64,000 nucleotides of DNA. Source: Streptomyces sp. NBC_01235 (GTDB taxonomy: Bacteria; Actinomycetota; Actinomycetes; Streptomycetales; Streptomycetaceae). The stretch lies in assembly GCF_035989285.1 (NCBI RefSeq), contig NZ_CP108513.1, positions 5,642,001 to 5,706,000 of the forward strand. Reading direction: 5' to 3'. The notes beneath the pieces were generated by a model, which worked only from the letters and a program-made list of their open reading frames with translations, had not been told where the DNA came from and ran no database searches. This document shows, piece by piece, positions 16,317 through 25,383 of the stretch. A program made the position numbers and the translations under genes. Each line of letters begins with the position of its first letter. Position 1 is the first letter of the stretch.

Positions 16317-17912
16317 GTGCGCGATTCCCCCGAAGACCCCACGGACACCAGTAATCCCAGCAGGACAATGCTGGACATCTCCTCACGAGTGCGTGTACAT
16401 GTGGAGACACCGCTAGCGGCGCAGAATGACATGGGGGTTTGCGATGCTTTTGAGCAATACGCTCCGGTCCGAGAGCCGGACGCCATGAACGCCCCTCACC
16501 CTCCGAAAGTGGCTGGAATCGATTCAACGGTTCCCTCGCCCGCCCACACTGTCGCGCCCGCGTCGGCCACCCCGGGCACCCCGACGGTCCCCGCAACCTC
16601 CCCCGGTCCCGCCGGCCCCGTCGGTTCCTCCGTGCCGGGAGCCCTCCTGACGGACCGGCTCGCCGGCTGGGTCTCGGACCTCACGACCCTGCACGAACTC
16701 ACCGAACGCCTTGGCCGCACGGACGCGCTGACGGACGCGCTGACGGAGCTGCTGCACGCCGGAGCAGCCCTCGTGGGCGCCCGACGCGGACTCGTCGTCC
16801 TGGAGCCCGCCGACCGGCTCGGGCCGGACACCACCATCGGTCTGGGCCTCGGCCGCGCCGATCTCGGCCACATCGAGACCGTGCCGCGCAGCGCCCTGTC
16901 CTACGGCCGGATCCTCGACGGACTGCCCGGCGGCGAGGGGGAGATCGCCGAGCCCGACCTGCTCGCCGGGGACGGCCTGGACCCCCGCCATCGCGAGGTG
17001 GCCGCCCGCCTCGGCTACGCCGCCAGCTACGCACTGCCCCTGGAGGCGGACGGCACGCCTGGCCGCCTGGGCGCGGCCGTGTGGCTCTACGACGAGCCCG
17101 CCGAGCCGGGTGAGCGCCGGCGCCACCTGGTGGGCCTGTACGTCCGGTACGCGGCCGGGCACCTGGCCCGGCTGGTGGAACTCGAGCGCACACGCGCGTG
17201 CATGAGGACGATGGCCGAGGAGCTGCTGCCCTCCCGCCTGCCGCGCGTGCCCGGCGTCCAGCTCGCCGCCCGGCACCGCACCGGCCCGCGCGGGGGCGGC
17301 GACTGGTACGACGCACTGCCGCTGCCGGACGCCGCGCTGGGCCTCTCCGTCGGGTCCGTCACCGGGTCCGGGCCGAGCGCCGTCGCCGCGATGGGCCGGC
17401 TGCGCGCCTCCCTGCGGGCGTACGCCGTGATGGAGGGTGAGGACCCCGTCGCCGTCCTGTCCGACCTGGAGCTGCTGCTGCGGCTGACCGAGCCGGCCCG
17501 TTCCGCCACCGCGCTGTTCGCCTACTGCGAGCCCGCTCTGCGCAAGATCACCCTGGCCGGTGCCGGGCACTGCCCGCCGCTGCTGGTGGGCGAGCGGCGC
17601 ACGGAGTTCGTGGAGACGACCGTCTCCGCGCCTCTGGGCATGCTCGCCTGCTGGGAGGCGCCGAGCATGGAGCTGGAGGCCGAGGCCGGCGAGACGGTGC
17701 TGCTCTACACCGACGGCCTGCTGCACCGCACCGGCGACCCCGTCGACCGCGCGTTCGCCCGGCTGCACGCGGCCGCCGCCGGCGTGCCGAGGCCGCTGCG
17801 GCACGACCCCGGCGCGATCGCCGACCACGTGCTGCGCACGGTCCTGCCGGACGGCCTTGCCGAGCAGGACAGCGACGAGGACGTGGTGCTGCTGGCGGCC
17901 CGCTTCGAGTAG
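16317..17912 (+). CDS. GAF-like/PP2C (SpoIIE-type) phosphatase, possibly metal-site defective
   Basis: From the GTG at 16317 (SD-like GGGAG and GGAAG just upstream) the protein has 531 residues. A Pro/Ala-rich N-terminal region is followed by a GAF-like sensor (about 120-280) and a SpoIIE/PP2C_SIG domain (about 300-531). GGDWYDALPL and VLLYTDGLLH are conserved, as is the final DEDVVLLAAR. The normal VGDVxGHG metal motif reads VGSVTGSG, so the central Asp and His are replaced. Family members dephosphorylate anti-anti-sigma factors opposite RsbW-like kinases, two of which are in this window. Activity is questionable. The ATG at 16119 would give 597 residues. Confidence 0.8.
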   Translation: MRDSPEDPTDTSNPSRTMLDISSRVRVHVETPLAAQNDMGVCDAFEQYAPVREPDAMNAPHPPKVAGIDSTVPSPAHTVAPASATPGTPTVPATSPGPAGPVGSSVPGALLTDRLAGWVSDLTTLHELTERLGRTDALTDALTELLHAGAALVGARRGLVVLEPADRLGPDTTIGLGLGRADLGHIETVPRSALSYGRILDGLPGGEGEIAEPDLLAGDGLDPRHREVAARLGYAASYALPLEADGTPGRLGAAVWLYDEPAEPGERRRHLVGLYVRYAAGHLARLVELERTRACMRTMAEELLPSRLPRVPGVQLAARHRTGPRGGGDWYDALPLPDAALGLSVGSVTGSGPSAVAAMGRLRASLRAYAVMEGEDPVAVLSDLELLLRLTEPARSATALFAYCEPALRKITLAGAGHCPPLLVGERRTEFVETTVSAPLGMLACWEAPSMELEAEAGETVLLYTDGLLHRTGDPVDRAFARLHAAAAGVPRPLRHDPGAIADHVLRTVLPDGLAEQDSDEDVVLLAARFE

Positions 17913-18011
17913 AGCGGCGGTGACAGCCGGTAATAGGTTCTTCTCCCCTGGGCCCCCTTACGTACGACCGTACGATGGAGGGGGTCCAGCGCCGTATCTA
18001 GGAGGATGACC

Positions 18012-19496
18012 GTGGCAGAGGAGCTTCCGTCTGTGCCCAATGATGCTGCTACCGCAGCGGGCCCGGAAACTGCCGAAGACAAGCCCGTCAAGCAGCGGAA
18101 GAACGGCCTGTACCCGGGCGTGTCCGACGAGCTTGCCGAGAGCATGAAGTCCGGCTGGGCCGACACGGAGCTGCACGACCTGCGGCCGATCGCCCAGGCC
18201 GCCGAGACAGCCGCCCGCCGTGCCGCGCTCTCCGCTCGCTTCCCGGGCGAACGCCTGGTGATCCCCGCGGGCAACCTGAAGACCCGCTCGAACGACACGG
18301 AGTACGCCTTCCGCGCGTCCGTCGAATACGCCTACCTCACGGGCAACCGGACCGAGGACGGCGTGCTCGTCCTGGAGCCGGTCGCCGACGGCCACAAGGC
18401 CACGATCTACCTCCTGCCGCGCTCCGACCGCGAGAACGGCGAGTTCTGGCTGTCCGGCCAGGGCGAGCTGTGGGTCGGCCGCCGGCACTCGCTCCCCGAG
18501 GCGGAGCAGCTGCACGGCATCCCCGCCGCCGACGTGCGCGAGCTGGCCGACAAGCTGCGCGAGGCCACCGGCCCGGTGCGGGTCGTGCGCGGCCACGACG
18601 CGGGCATCGAGGCGGCCCTGACCGACAAGGTCACCGCCGAGCGCGACGAGGAGCTGCGCGTCTTCCTCTCCGAGGCCCGCCTGGTCAAGGACGAGTTCGA
18701 GATCGGCGAGCTGCAGAAGGCCGTCGACTCGACGGTCCGCGGCTTCGAGGACGTCGTCCGCGTCCTCGACAAGGCGGAGGCCACCTCCGAGCGGTACATC
18801 GAGGGCACGTTCTTCCTCCGCGCGCGGGTCGAGGGCAACGATGTCGGCTACGGCACCATCGCCGCCGCCGGACCGCACGCCTGCACGCTGCACTGGGTGC
18901 GCAACGACGGCCCGGTCCGCTCCGGCGACCTGCTGCTGCTCGACGCGGGCGTCGAGACGCACACCTACTACACCGCCGACGTCACGCGCACGCTGCCGGT
19001 CAACGGCCGCTTCACCGAGATCCAGAAGAAGATCTACGACGCCGTGTACGAGGCCCAGGAGGCCGGTATCGCGGCCGTCCGGCCGGGCGGCAAGTACCGC
19101 GACTTCCATGACGCCGCGCAGCACGTGCTGGCCGAGCGGCTCGTCGAGTGGGGCCTGGTCGAGGGACCGGTCGAACGCGTCCTGGAGCTCGGCCTCCAGC
19201 GCCGCTGGACGCTGCACGGCACCGGCCACATGCTCGGCCTGGACGTCCACGACTGCGCCGCCGCGCGCGTGGAGTCGTATGTCGACGGCACGCTGGAGCC
19301 GGGCATGGTGCTGACGGTCGAGCCGGGGCTGTACTTCCAGGCCGACGACCTGACCGTGCCGGTGGAGTATCGGGGGATCGGCGTCCGGATCGAGGACGAC
19401 ATCCTCGTCACGGAGGACGGCAACCGGAACCTGTCGGACGGGCTGCCGCGCCGCTCCGACGAGGTCGAGGCGTGGATGGCCGCGCTGAAGAGCTGA
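18012..19496 (+). CDS. pepP: Xaa-Pro aminopeptidase (aminopeptidase P, M24B)
   Basis: This is a 494-residue protein. The GTG at 18012 is chosen because AGGAGG (18000-18005) abuts the ATG at 18006 but is ideally spaced for the GTG. An N-terminal creatinase-like domain (about 50-230) is followed by the pita-bread catalytic domain. Dimetal ligands are seen in LLLDAGVE and YTADVTRT (Asp, Asp), GTGHMLGLDVHD (His), LTVEPGLY (Glu) and GVRIEDDI (Glu). It removes the N-terminal residue before proline in the cytoplasm. The gene ends at a hairpin (19509-19538). Confidence 0.93.
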   Translation: MAEELPSVPNDAATAAGPETAEDKPVKQRKNGLYPGVSDELAESMKSGWADTELHDLRPIAQAAETAARRAALSARFPGERLVIPAGNLKTRSNDTEYAFRASVEYAYLTGNRTEDGVLVLEPVADGHKATIYLLPRSDRENGEFWLSGQGELWVGRRHSLPEAEQLHGIPAADVRELADKLREATGPVRVVRGHDAGIEAALTDKVTAERDEELRVFLSEARLVKDEFEIGELQKAVDSTVRGFEDVVRVLDKAEATSERYIEGTFFLRARVEGNDVGYGTIAAAGPHACTLHWVRNDGPVRSGDLLLLDAGVETHTYYTADVTRTLPVNGRFTEIQKKIYDAVYEAQEAGIAAVRPGGKYRDFHDAAQHVLAERLVEWGLVEGPVERVLELGLQRRWTLHGTGHMLGLDVHDCAAARVESYVDGTLEPGMVLTVEPGLYFQADDLTVPVEYRGIGVRIEDDILVTEDGNRNLSDGLPRRSDEVEAWMAALKS

Positions 19497-19508
19497 CATC
19501 ACCGATGG

Positions 19509-19538
19509 ACGGCCGGGTACTGGTGAGTGCCCGGCCGT
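19509..19538 (+). terminator. Terminator after pepP
   Basis: The perfect 9-bp inverted repeat ACGGCCGGG/CCCGGCCGT (19509-19517/19530-19538) begins 12 bp after the stop. Confidence 0.65.
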
Positions 19539-19558
19539 TCACATGTCCAGGGGGCATC

Positions 19559-20926
19559 GTGAACGACTTCTGGTGCGGCGTCGGTGTCGACCTGCATCTG
19601 GAAGCCGACTCCGGCGAAGGGCGTCGTGCCGGGCTCGAGCGTGCCCTGCGCGACGCCGTACGGGACGGCCGGCTGTCGCCCGGGACGCGGCTGCCCGCGA
19701 CGCGCCGGCTCGCGGGCGAGCTCGGGATCTCACGGAACACGGTCAAGGCGGCCTACGACCAGCTCGTCGCCGAGGGCTACCTCACCGCCCTGCAGGGTTC
19801 CGGCACACAGGTCGCCCCGCTGCCCCCCGTCGCCGCCGAACCACCCGAGGCAGCCGCACGCGCGCGTGCGCCACGTTTCGACCTGCGGCCCGGCAGCCCG
19901 GACGTCGGGGCGTTCCCGGCCGCGGCCTGGCTGCGCGCACTGCGCCGCGCCATCGCGACGGCGCCCTCACTGACGTACGACTACGGCGATCCGCGCGGCC
20001 TCATCGAGCTGCGCACCGCGCTGTCGGGGTACCTCGGGCGGGCCCGGGGCGTCATCGCGCCGCCGGAGCGGATCGTGATCACGTCCGGTTACGTGCAGGG
20101 CCTCGCGCTCCTCACGCGCGTGCTGGACGGCGCCCGAATCGCGATGGAGGACCCGGGGCTGCCCTTCCATCGCGAGGTCGTACGGCGGGGCGGCGGCACC
20201 GTGACGCCGGTGCCGGTCGACGAGGACGGGGTGCGGGTCGGCGAACTGGGCGACGTCGCGGCCGTGGTCGTCACGCCCGCGCACCAGTACCCGACCGGCG
20301 TGACACTGCGCCCCGGGCGGCGGCGGGAGCTGACGCAGTGGGCACGCGCGCGTGACGGGCTGATCGTCGAGGACGACTACGACGGGGAGTTCCGCTATGA
20401 CCGGCAGCCCGTCGGCGCGCTCCAGGGCATGGCTCCGGGACAGGTCGTCTACCTGGGCACCGCCTCCAAGACCCTCGGGCCCGCGCTGCGGCTCGGCTGG
20501 ATGGTGCTGCCGCCGCACCTGGTCGACGCGGTCGCCGACGCCAAGTTGCACAGCGACCACCACACCGAGTCCATCGGCCAGCTCGCCCTCGCCGAGCTGA
20601 TCGACAGTCACGCCTACGACCGTCACGTGCGAGCGTGCAGGCTGCGCTACCGGCGGCGCAGGGACCTGCTGCTGGACCGGCTGGGGGCGCGCCGGAGCGT
20701 GCGCGGGATCGCGGCCGGGCTGCACGCGCTGGTGGAGGTCGCCGACGAGGCGGAGGTGATGGCGCGCGCGGAGGCGCGGGGGCTGGCGGTGGGGCGCCTC
20801 GGTGAGCACTGGCACGAGCCGTCCGACGACCGCCTCCAGGGGCTCGTGATCGGGTACGGCACGCCCCGGGAACGGGTGTATCCGGAGGCGCTGGAGGCGC
20901 TGGCGAGGGTGCTGGACGGAACCTGA
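19559..20926 (+). CDS. MocR/PdxR-type regulator (GntR HTH + aminotransferase fold)
   Basis: This 455-residue protein starts at GTG 19559 (SD AGGGGG). Residues 10-75 form a GntR winged helix (GTRLPATRRLAGELGISRNT). A fold-type I aminotransferase domain spans about 105-450, with the PLP lysine K304 in TASKTLGPALRLGW. MocR proteins use PLP or an amino compound as an allosteric signal. The next gene is an efflux-type MFS protein. The gap between them holds direct CGATTGG repeats (20936, 20960), fitting MocR control of that transporter. The ligand is unknown. Confidence 0.9.
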   Translation: MNDFWCGVGVDLHLEADSGEGRRAGLERALRDAVRDGRLSPGTRLPATRRLAGELGISRNTVKAAYDQLVAEGYLTALQGSGTQVAPLPPVAAEPPEAAARARAPRFDLRPGSPDVGAFPAAAWLRALRRAIATAPSLTYDYGDPRGLIELRTALSGYLGRARGVIAPPERIVITSGYVQGLALLTRVLDGARIAMEDPGLPFHREVVRRGGGTVTPVPVDEDGVRVGELGDVAAVVVTPAHQYPTGVTLRPGRRRELTQWARARDGLIVEDDYDGEFRYDRQPVGALQGMAPGQVVYLGTASKTLGPALRLGWMVLPPHLVDAVADAKLHSDHHTESIGQLALAELIDSHAYDRHVRACRLRYRRRRDLLLDRLGARRSVRGIAAGLHALVEVADEAEVMARAEARGLAVGRLGEHWHEPSDDRLQGLVIGYGTPRERVYPEALEALARVLDGT

Positions 20927-20935
20927 TCGGGCAGC

Positions 20936-20998
20936 CGATTGGGCCAATCCCATGGTGTGCGATTGGTGCTGTTGAGCGGCCCACTGCGCTTCTAACGT
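20936..20998 (+). promoter_or_regulatory. MFS gene promoter with direct-repeat operator
   Basis: Direct repeats CGATTGG occur at 20936-20942 and 20960-20966, 24 bp apart, plus an inverted CCAAT at 20944. Direct repeats at about two helical turns are typical of MocR sites. TTGAGC (20972) and TAACGT (20993-20998) may be the -35 and -10, with a short 15-bp spacer. The ATG at 21006 would then be leaderless. Confidence 0.5.
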
Positions 20999-21005
20999 CG
21001 TCCGT

Positions 21006-22229
21006 ATGACGAAGAGTTCCCCGCAACGCCTGCTCGCCCTGGCCCAGTTGAGCAACTCGGTCGGGGACGGCGCGTACTACACGACGTCGGCCCTCTACTT
21101 CACCCAGGTGATCGGACTCGCCCCCGCGCGCGTGGGGCTCGGGCTGACCGTCGGGTGGGCGGTCGGCTCGCTGGCGGGAGTGCCGCTGGGACGGCTGGCC
21201 GACCGGCGCGGGGCGCGCGGTACGGCGGTGCTGCTGGCGCTGGCGACGGGGCTCGCGGTGGCGTCGTTCACCCTGGTGCGCGGGTTCGTTCCGTTCGTTC
21301 TCGTGGCATGCGGGTACGCGGCCGCGCAGTCCGGTCTCGCGGCTGCCCGGCAGGCGCTGTTGGCGGGCCTGGTGCCCGCCGGAGAGCGGACGCGGCTGCT
21401 GGCACGCCTCCAGGCGACGCTGAACGCGGGTCTGGCGGTGGGCGCCGGGCTCGGCGGACTCGCGCTGCACGCCGGGACGCGGGCGGCGTACCTCGGGGTG
21501 TTCGTGGTCGACGCGGTGAGCTTCCTGGTGTGCGCGCTGCTGCTCGCCGGGCTGCCCCGGGTGGCGCCCGGCGGAGTCCGCCCGCGCGGGAGCGGCCTGG
21601 GGGTGCTGCGGGACCGGCCGTATGCACTGGTGGCGCTCCTCAACACGGTCCTGCTGCTGCGGTTGCCTCTGCTCAGCCTCGTCCTGCCGCTGTGGATCAC
21701 CGAGCGGACCGGGGCGCCCGCCTGGCTGGTCTCCGCCCTGTTCGTGCTCAACACCGCCGCGGTGACGGCGTTCCAGGTACGGGCGGCGCGTGGCGTGACC
21801 GGGCTGGAGAGCGCCACGCGCGCGGTGCGGCGGTCGGGCTGGGTGATGTGCGCCGCGTGCGCGGTCTTCCCACTGTCGGCGGGCGCCTCACCGTGGGTGG
21901 CGGCGGGCGTACTGGTGCTGGGGGCGGTGCTCCAGGTGGCGGCGGAGATGGGCCAGTCGGCGGGCTCCTGGCAACTCTCCTTCGACCTCGCCCCGGCCGA
22001 CCGGGTCGGCGAGTACCAGGGGCTGTTCGGCACCGGCGTCACGGTGGCCCGCACCCTCGGCCCCCTGGCCCTGACCTGGCTGCTGATCGAGTGGGGCACA
22101 CCCGGCTGGCTCATGCTGGGCGCCGCAATGGTGACGGCGTCCCACGCCATGGGACCAGCGGCCCGAAGAGCTGCCGCCGACCGGGAGAGGGAGCACCCGG
22201 CGACGTCCCGACTGGCACGGACAAACTGA
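21006..22229 (+). CDS. MFS transporter
   Basis: This 407-residue membrane protein has about 12 predicted helices. The family motif A is visible between helices 2 and 3 (GVPLGRLADRRGARGTA). It starts MTKSSPQRLLALAQLSNSVG and ends in a basic tail. It resembles drug or metabolite efflux MFS proteins. Its placement directly downstream of a MocR regulator suggests substrate-responsive export. The substrate is unknown. Confidence 0.88.
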   Translation: MTKSSPQRLLALAQLSNSVGDGAYYTTSALYFTQVIGLAPARVGLGLTVGWAVGSLAGVPLGRLADRRGARGTAVLLALATGLAVASFTLVRGFVPFVLVACGYAAAQSGLAAARQALLAGLVPAGERTRLLARLQATLNAGLAVGAGLGGLALHAGTRAAYLGVFVVDAVSFLVCALLLAGLPRVAPGGVRPRGSGLGVLRDRPYALVALLNTVLLLRLPLLSLVLPLWITERTGAPAWLVSALFVLNTAAVTAFQVRAARGVTGLESATRAVRRSGWVMCAACAVFPLSAGASPWVAAGVLVLGAVLQVAAEMGQSAGSWQLSFDLAPADRVGEYQGLFGTGVTVARTLGPLALTWLLIEWGTPGWLMLGAAMVTASHAMGPAARRAAADREREHPATSRLARTN

Positions 22230-22500
22230 CGGCGGGCGGTCGGACGGCGGCGGGTTGAGGGCAACGAGCAGGCGGACGACGACACGGCGGACCCGCGTGC
22301 GGCAGCGGGCGGACGGGCAGCGGCGAGCTGACGGCCGCGGGTGGACGGGCAGCCGCGAGCTGACGGCAGCGGGCGCGCGGACGACGGCGGGTTGAGGGCG
22401 GCAGACAGGAGGACGGCAGATGGGCGGACGACGGCAAGCTGATGGCGGCGGGTTGAGGGCAGCAGCGGCCCCGCCGGGGCTGCCGGGGCTGCCGGGCCTG
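22230..22500. repeat. Degenerate GC-rich repeats
   Basis: This stretch repeats variants of GGACGGCGGCGGGTTGAGGGC and GGACGGGCAGC/GAGCTGACGGC without a credible gene. It lies between the MFS gene and the convergent CitG-like gene. It grades into the tidy 14-bp array at 22501. Confidence 0.55.
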
Positions 22501-22591
22501 GGCTGCCGGGCTGAGGCTGCCGGGCTGGGGCTGCCGGGCTGAGGCTGCCGGGCTGAGGCGCCGGGCTGAGGCTGCCGGGCTGAGGCTGCCG
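22501..22591. repeat. 14-bp tandem repeat array
   Basis: Six and a half units of GGCTGCCGGGCTGA are in head-to-tail order: 22501, 22515, 22529, 22543, 22557 (13 bp), 22570 and a partial at 22584. Only single-base changes occur. Frames through it have no gene-like features. Confidence 0.85.
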
Positions 22592-22711
22592 ACCGCGTCC
22601 ACCCGAGCAGCACTCGTCGGTAGCGGGTGGCTCGCGACGGGGGCCGGGTGGCACCGGCCGGGGGTTCGCGCCTCAGGTTCCGGCACCGGCCCGACGACCG
22701 TCGCGTCGGCC

Positions 22712-23545
22712 TCAGGCGGCGCGTGCCAGTGCGGTGGTCGGCAAGGAGTCCACGAACAGGGCGCCTGCCAGGAGGCCTGCGCTGCCGCGTGGGCTCCACG
22801 CGCGCGTGTGGAGATCGGTGTCGAGGTCGGAGAGGGCCTTGCGGCCCGCCGGGGTCGCCGTGCCGCCCGCCTCCAGGACGGCGCGGGCGCCGGCCTGCAC
22901 GTGGCGCAGGCCCAAGGGGCCGACGGTGTGCAGGAGTTCGGTGTCCTGAAGGGTGGACATCACGGTGAGCAGGGCGTCGAGCCGGGCCGCGGGCTCGTCC
23001 GCGCCGGCCGAGCGGGCCGCGGCGAGCGCGTCCAGGGCCCGCCGTACGTGCGGGAATCCGGCGCGGGCCTCGCCGCGGGCGCCGGCCGCGCCGTACTTCG
23101 CCGAGACCGTCGCGCCCCGCGAGGGCCGTCGCGGGGCGGCCCGGTCGGGGTGTGCGGCGATCCGCTTGGCGGTCGCGGCGACCTCGACGCCCAATGCCCG
23201 GGGGTCGAGGGCGGCCGCCGCGACCAGCAGGCCGAGCGTCCACAGAGCACCCCGGTGCCCGCCGCCGGCGAGGCCCACCGAGTGCTCGGTGCACCTCCCG
23301 ATCGCGCCCAGCTCCGCGCGGAGCCGGGGCGTGGGTTCGCCGGTGCGGCGGGCGGCCGCGGCCATCGCCGCGAGGCCGGGTGCGAGCGCCTTGGCCGACC
23401 AGCGCAGCCCGCAGTGGTCCCTGCGGGTGACGCGGGCGGCCAGGTCACGGGGGTCGGGCAGGCCCGGCTTGGGAGCCAGGGCCAGCTGACCGGTCAGCGC
23501 GGCCACCGCGGCCTGCGCGAGCTCCTCGTCCTCACGGCTTGTCAT
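22712..23545 (-). CDS. CitG/MdcB-like triphosphoribosyl-dephospho-CoA synthase family protein
   Basis: This 277-residue protein starts MTSREDEELAQ (ATG 23545). Family features are a largely helical fold, the N-terminal LRWSAKALAPGLAAMA, the central GLAGGGHRGALWTLGLL (normally THKGAIFSLG) and a C-terminal ARAVLEAGG segment. CitG enzymes make the citrate/malonate-lyase cofactor precursor from dephospho-CoA and ATP. No lyase genes are present here. Several of the usual residues differ, so a different substrate is possible. Confidence 0.7.
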   Translation of the reverse strand: MTSREDEELAQAAVAALTGQLALAPKPGLPDPRDLAARVTRRDHCGLRWSAKALAPGLAAMAAAARRTGEPTPRLRAELGAIGRCTEHSVGLAGGGHRGALWTLGLLVAAAALDPRALGVEVAATAKRIAAHPDRAAPRRPSRGATVSAKYGAAGARGEARAGFPHVRRALDALAAARSAGADEPAARLDALLTVMSTLQDTELLHTVGPLGLRHVQAGARAVLEAGGTATPAGRKALSDLDTDLHTRAWSPRGSAGLLAGALFVDSLPTTALARAA

Positions 23546-23555
23546 GACCCCGACC

Positions 23556-24494
23556 TTACGAGGATGCGGAGGCCGACGGGGCGTCGCTCGGCGGAGTGCC
23601 CGTCGGGGCGTCACTGGGCGCACCGCTCGGAGGCGTACCGCCGCCACCGCCGCTCCCGGCGCCGGTGTTCTCGGCGTCGGGGTCGACGCCCAGGGTGATG
23701 GACCCCTTGTAGCCCTTGGACGGGTCGGCCTTGTGCACGGCCTTCAGCGTCAGCAGTCCGCTGGAAGTGCCGCCGCCGTCGTACACCATGTCGTTGTCGA
23801 GGGTGGTGTAGCTGCCGGAGTGCTGGGAGTAGGGCTCCCGGGTGAAGATCTCCTCGGCGATGTCGTCGGGGAAGAACAGCTGGCCGGTGTAGTTGACCTT
23901 GCCGCCCTCATAGGTGCCGTCCTCCTTCTGGCCTCCGGTGTGCACCTTGAGGTGGATGTGGCAGGTGCGCGGCGTGTACCAGCCGGGGAAGATCGTCTCG
24001 AACTTGACGACCCCGTTGGCGTTGGCGATCTGGTAGCCGCGCAGGTAGGTGTTGTCGTTGGCGGTGGAGCCGTCCTCGCTCTCCGCCGGGGCCGAACCGC
24101 CGGGGTTGGCGGTGGTGTAGCCGGAGTAGTAGCCCCAGGCGTCGCAGTGCCAGATCTCGACGGCGGCACCGGAGACCGGCGTGCAGCCGTCCGTGGCGTC
24201 GACCACGGTCAGACGCAGCGTCAGCGGCACGCCGCTCTTGCCCTCGGTGATGTCCTTGCGCACCAAGGCGCCATCGAGGTAGTACGGCCCCTCCGTGACG
24301 CTCGTCATCAGCGTCATGCAGCTGCTGCTCGTCGAGGTGTCGGACGCCGACGCGCTCGCCTCCGTGTCCGTGGCCGTGTCGGCGAAGGCCGACTGGTAGC
24401 CGGCGACGGCGAGTCCGCCGGCCGCGACCGTTCCGCCGGTCACCGCGAGGGCGCGGCGCCGGGTGATGCTGGTGTCTTTGTGATTTCCCGTCAT
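23556..24494 (-). CDS. Tat-exported intradiol ring-cleavage dioxygenase-like protein
   Basis: This 312-residue protein starts MTGNHKDTS (ATG 24494); a longer start at 24530 would bury the Tat signal. The twin-arginine signal is ITRRRALAVTGG. The intradiol dioxygenase beta-sandwich follows. Iron ligands fit Tyr of TEGPYY, Tyr of PGWYTPRT, and the His pair of CHIHLKV. The C-terminus is a Gly/Pro/Ser-rich tail, likely wall-spanning. Secreted Streptomyces members of this family cleave catechols and may act on lignin-derived aromatics. The family call is firm; the substrate is inferred. Confidence 0.9.
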   Translation of the reverse strand: MTGNHKDTSITRRRALAVTGGTVAAGGLAVAGYQSAFADTATDTEASASASDTSTSSSCMTLMTSVTEGPYYLDGALVRKDITEGKSGVPLTLRLTVVDATDGCTPVSGAAVEIWHCDAWGYYSGYTTANPGGSAPAESEDGSTANDNTYLRGYQIANANGVVKFETIFPGWYTPRTCHIHLKVHTGGQKEDGTYEGGKVNYTGQLFFPDDIAEEIFTREPYSQHSGSYTTLDNDMVYDGGGTSSGLLTLKAVHKADPSKGYKGSITLGVDPDAENTGAGSGGGGGTPPSGAPSDAPTGTPPSDAPSASASS

Positions 24495-24539
24495 GAACAT
24501 GAACGTAGGAACGCCATCCGTCAGCGACATGAGGGAACG

Positions 24540-24684
24540 CTGAGAGGAACCTGTGAGTGCTGAGAAAGCTGAAGTTTCCCTCTCCGACCGGATCCGACAG
24601 GCCCTGATCAGCCCCGACCGGCCCTGACCGGACCCGACCGGCCCCGATCCGCCCTTATCGGCGCTGACCGTCCCTGACCGGTGC
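24540..24684. repeat. Intergenic GACCGG-rich degenerate repeats
   Basis: Between about 24579 and 24685 the motif CC(C/T)GACCGG(C/A) recurs roughly every 10 bp in slightly varied form. It lies between the dioxygenase start and the ATPase stop. It could form multiple weak hairpins. No gene is seen. Confidence 0.5.
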
Positions 24685-25140
24685 TCAGACGGCCATGAGG
24701 GGCGCGTCCTTGCGCCATTTGAGGATCTTGTCGAAGCTCACCACCGCGCCGCCGAGCCCCGGCTTGTTGCCGATGTGGACGTGGTCGGCGAGTTCCTGGA
24801 TGAGATAGAGGCCGCGGCCCTGCTCGGCGTCGGTGCTCGTGCAGACCGGGGTGGGGGCGGGGCGTTCGCCCGTGAACCCCGGGCCCGAGTCGGCGACCTC
24901 GATGCGGCACTTCTCGCCGTCGAGGTACGCGGTGACGCGGTACGCCTCCGAACAGCCGCCGTGCGCGGTGCCCCCGCCGTGCTCGACGGCGTTGGCGCAG
25001 GCCTCGCTCAGGGCGACCGAGAGGTCGTAACTGACGTCGGGATCGACGCCCGCCGTCTCCATGGTGCCGAGCAGCAGGCGACGGGCGAGCGGAACGCTCG
25101 CAGCTTCGCGCCGGAGATGGAGTGACCACCAGATGCTCAT
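24685..25140 (-). CDS. RsbW-like anti-sigma/ATP-binding protein (HATPase_c)
   Basis: This 151-residue protein uses the ATG at 25140, with SD AGGAGG about 7 bases upstream. It is a complete minimal GHKL kinase domain: N-box LSEACANAVEHGGG, G1 ADSGPGFTG and G2 GRGLYLIQELAD. This architecture matches RsbW/SpoIIAB family regulators that bind a sigma factor or phosphorylate an anti-anti-sigma factor. Neither is encoded next to it. It is separated from the copper cluster by a 243-bp divergent promoter region. Confidence 0.88.
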   Translation of the reverse strand: MSIWWSLHLRREAASVPLARRLLLGTMETAGVDPDVSYDLSVALSEACANAVEHGGGTAHGGCSEAYRVTAYLDGEKCRIEVADSGPGFTGERPAPTPVCTSTDAEQGRGLYLIQELADHVHIGNKPGLGGAVVSFDKILKWRKDAPLMAV

Positions 25141-25383
25141 GCTCCAGCCTCCTGGCCGCGGCTCGACATACCGATACGTATTGCCGCCCACGGCCGTATG
25201 TAAGCGCGATTTCCGCGTGATGCCGCCCATATGGGGGATGCACACAGGCCAACAATCGGTGTATGTGGGACTCAGGAGCACCAGTCGCACCACTCGAACC
25301 CAGAAAGTGATCTTCCGCATCGTAGGGAACCTTGTGGACCTGCCGTATGGCCGCGGTAAGGCCAGTGCGATGATGAGCCCGCC
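25141..25383. promoter_or_regulatory. Divergent intergenic region upstream of copper cluster
   Basis: This 243-bp gap contains the locally AT-richer block 25165-25330 and presumably the promoters of the RsbW-like gene and the membrane-protein gene. I see no clear copper-repressor palindrome. Confidence 0.35.
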
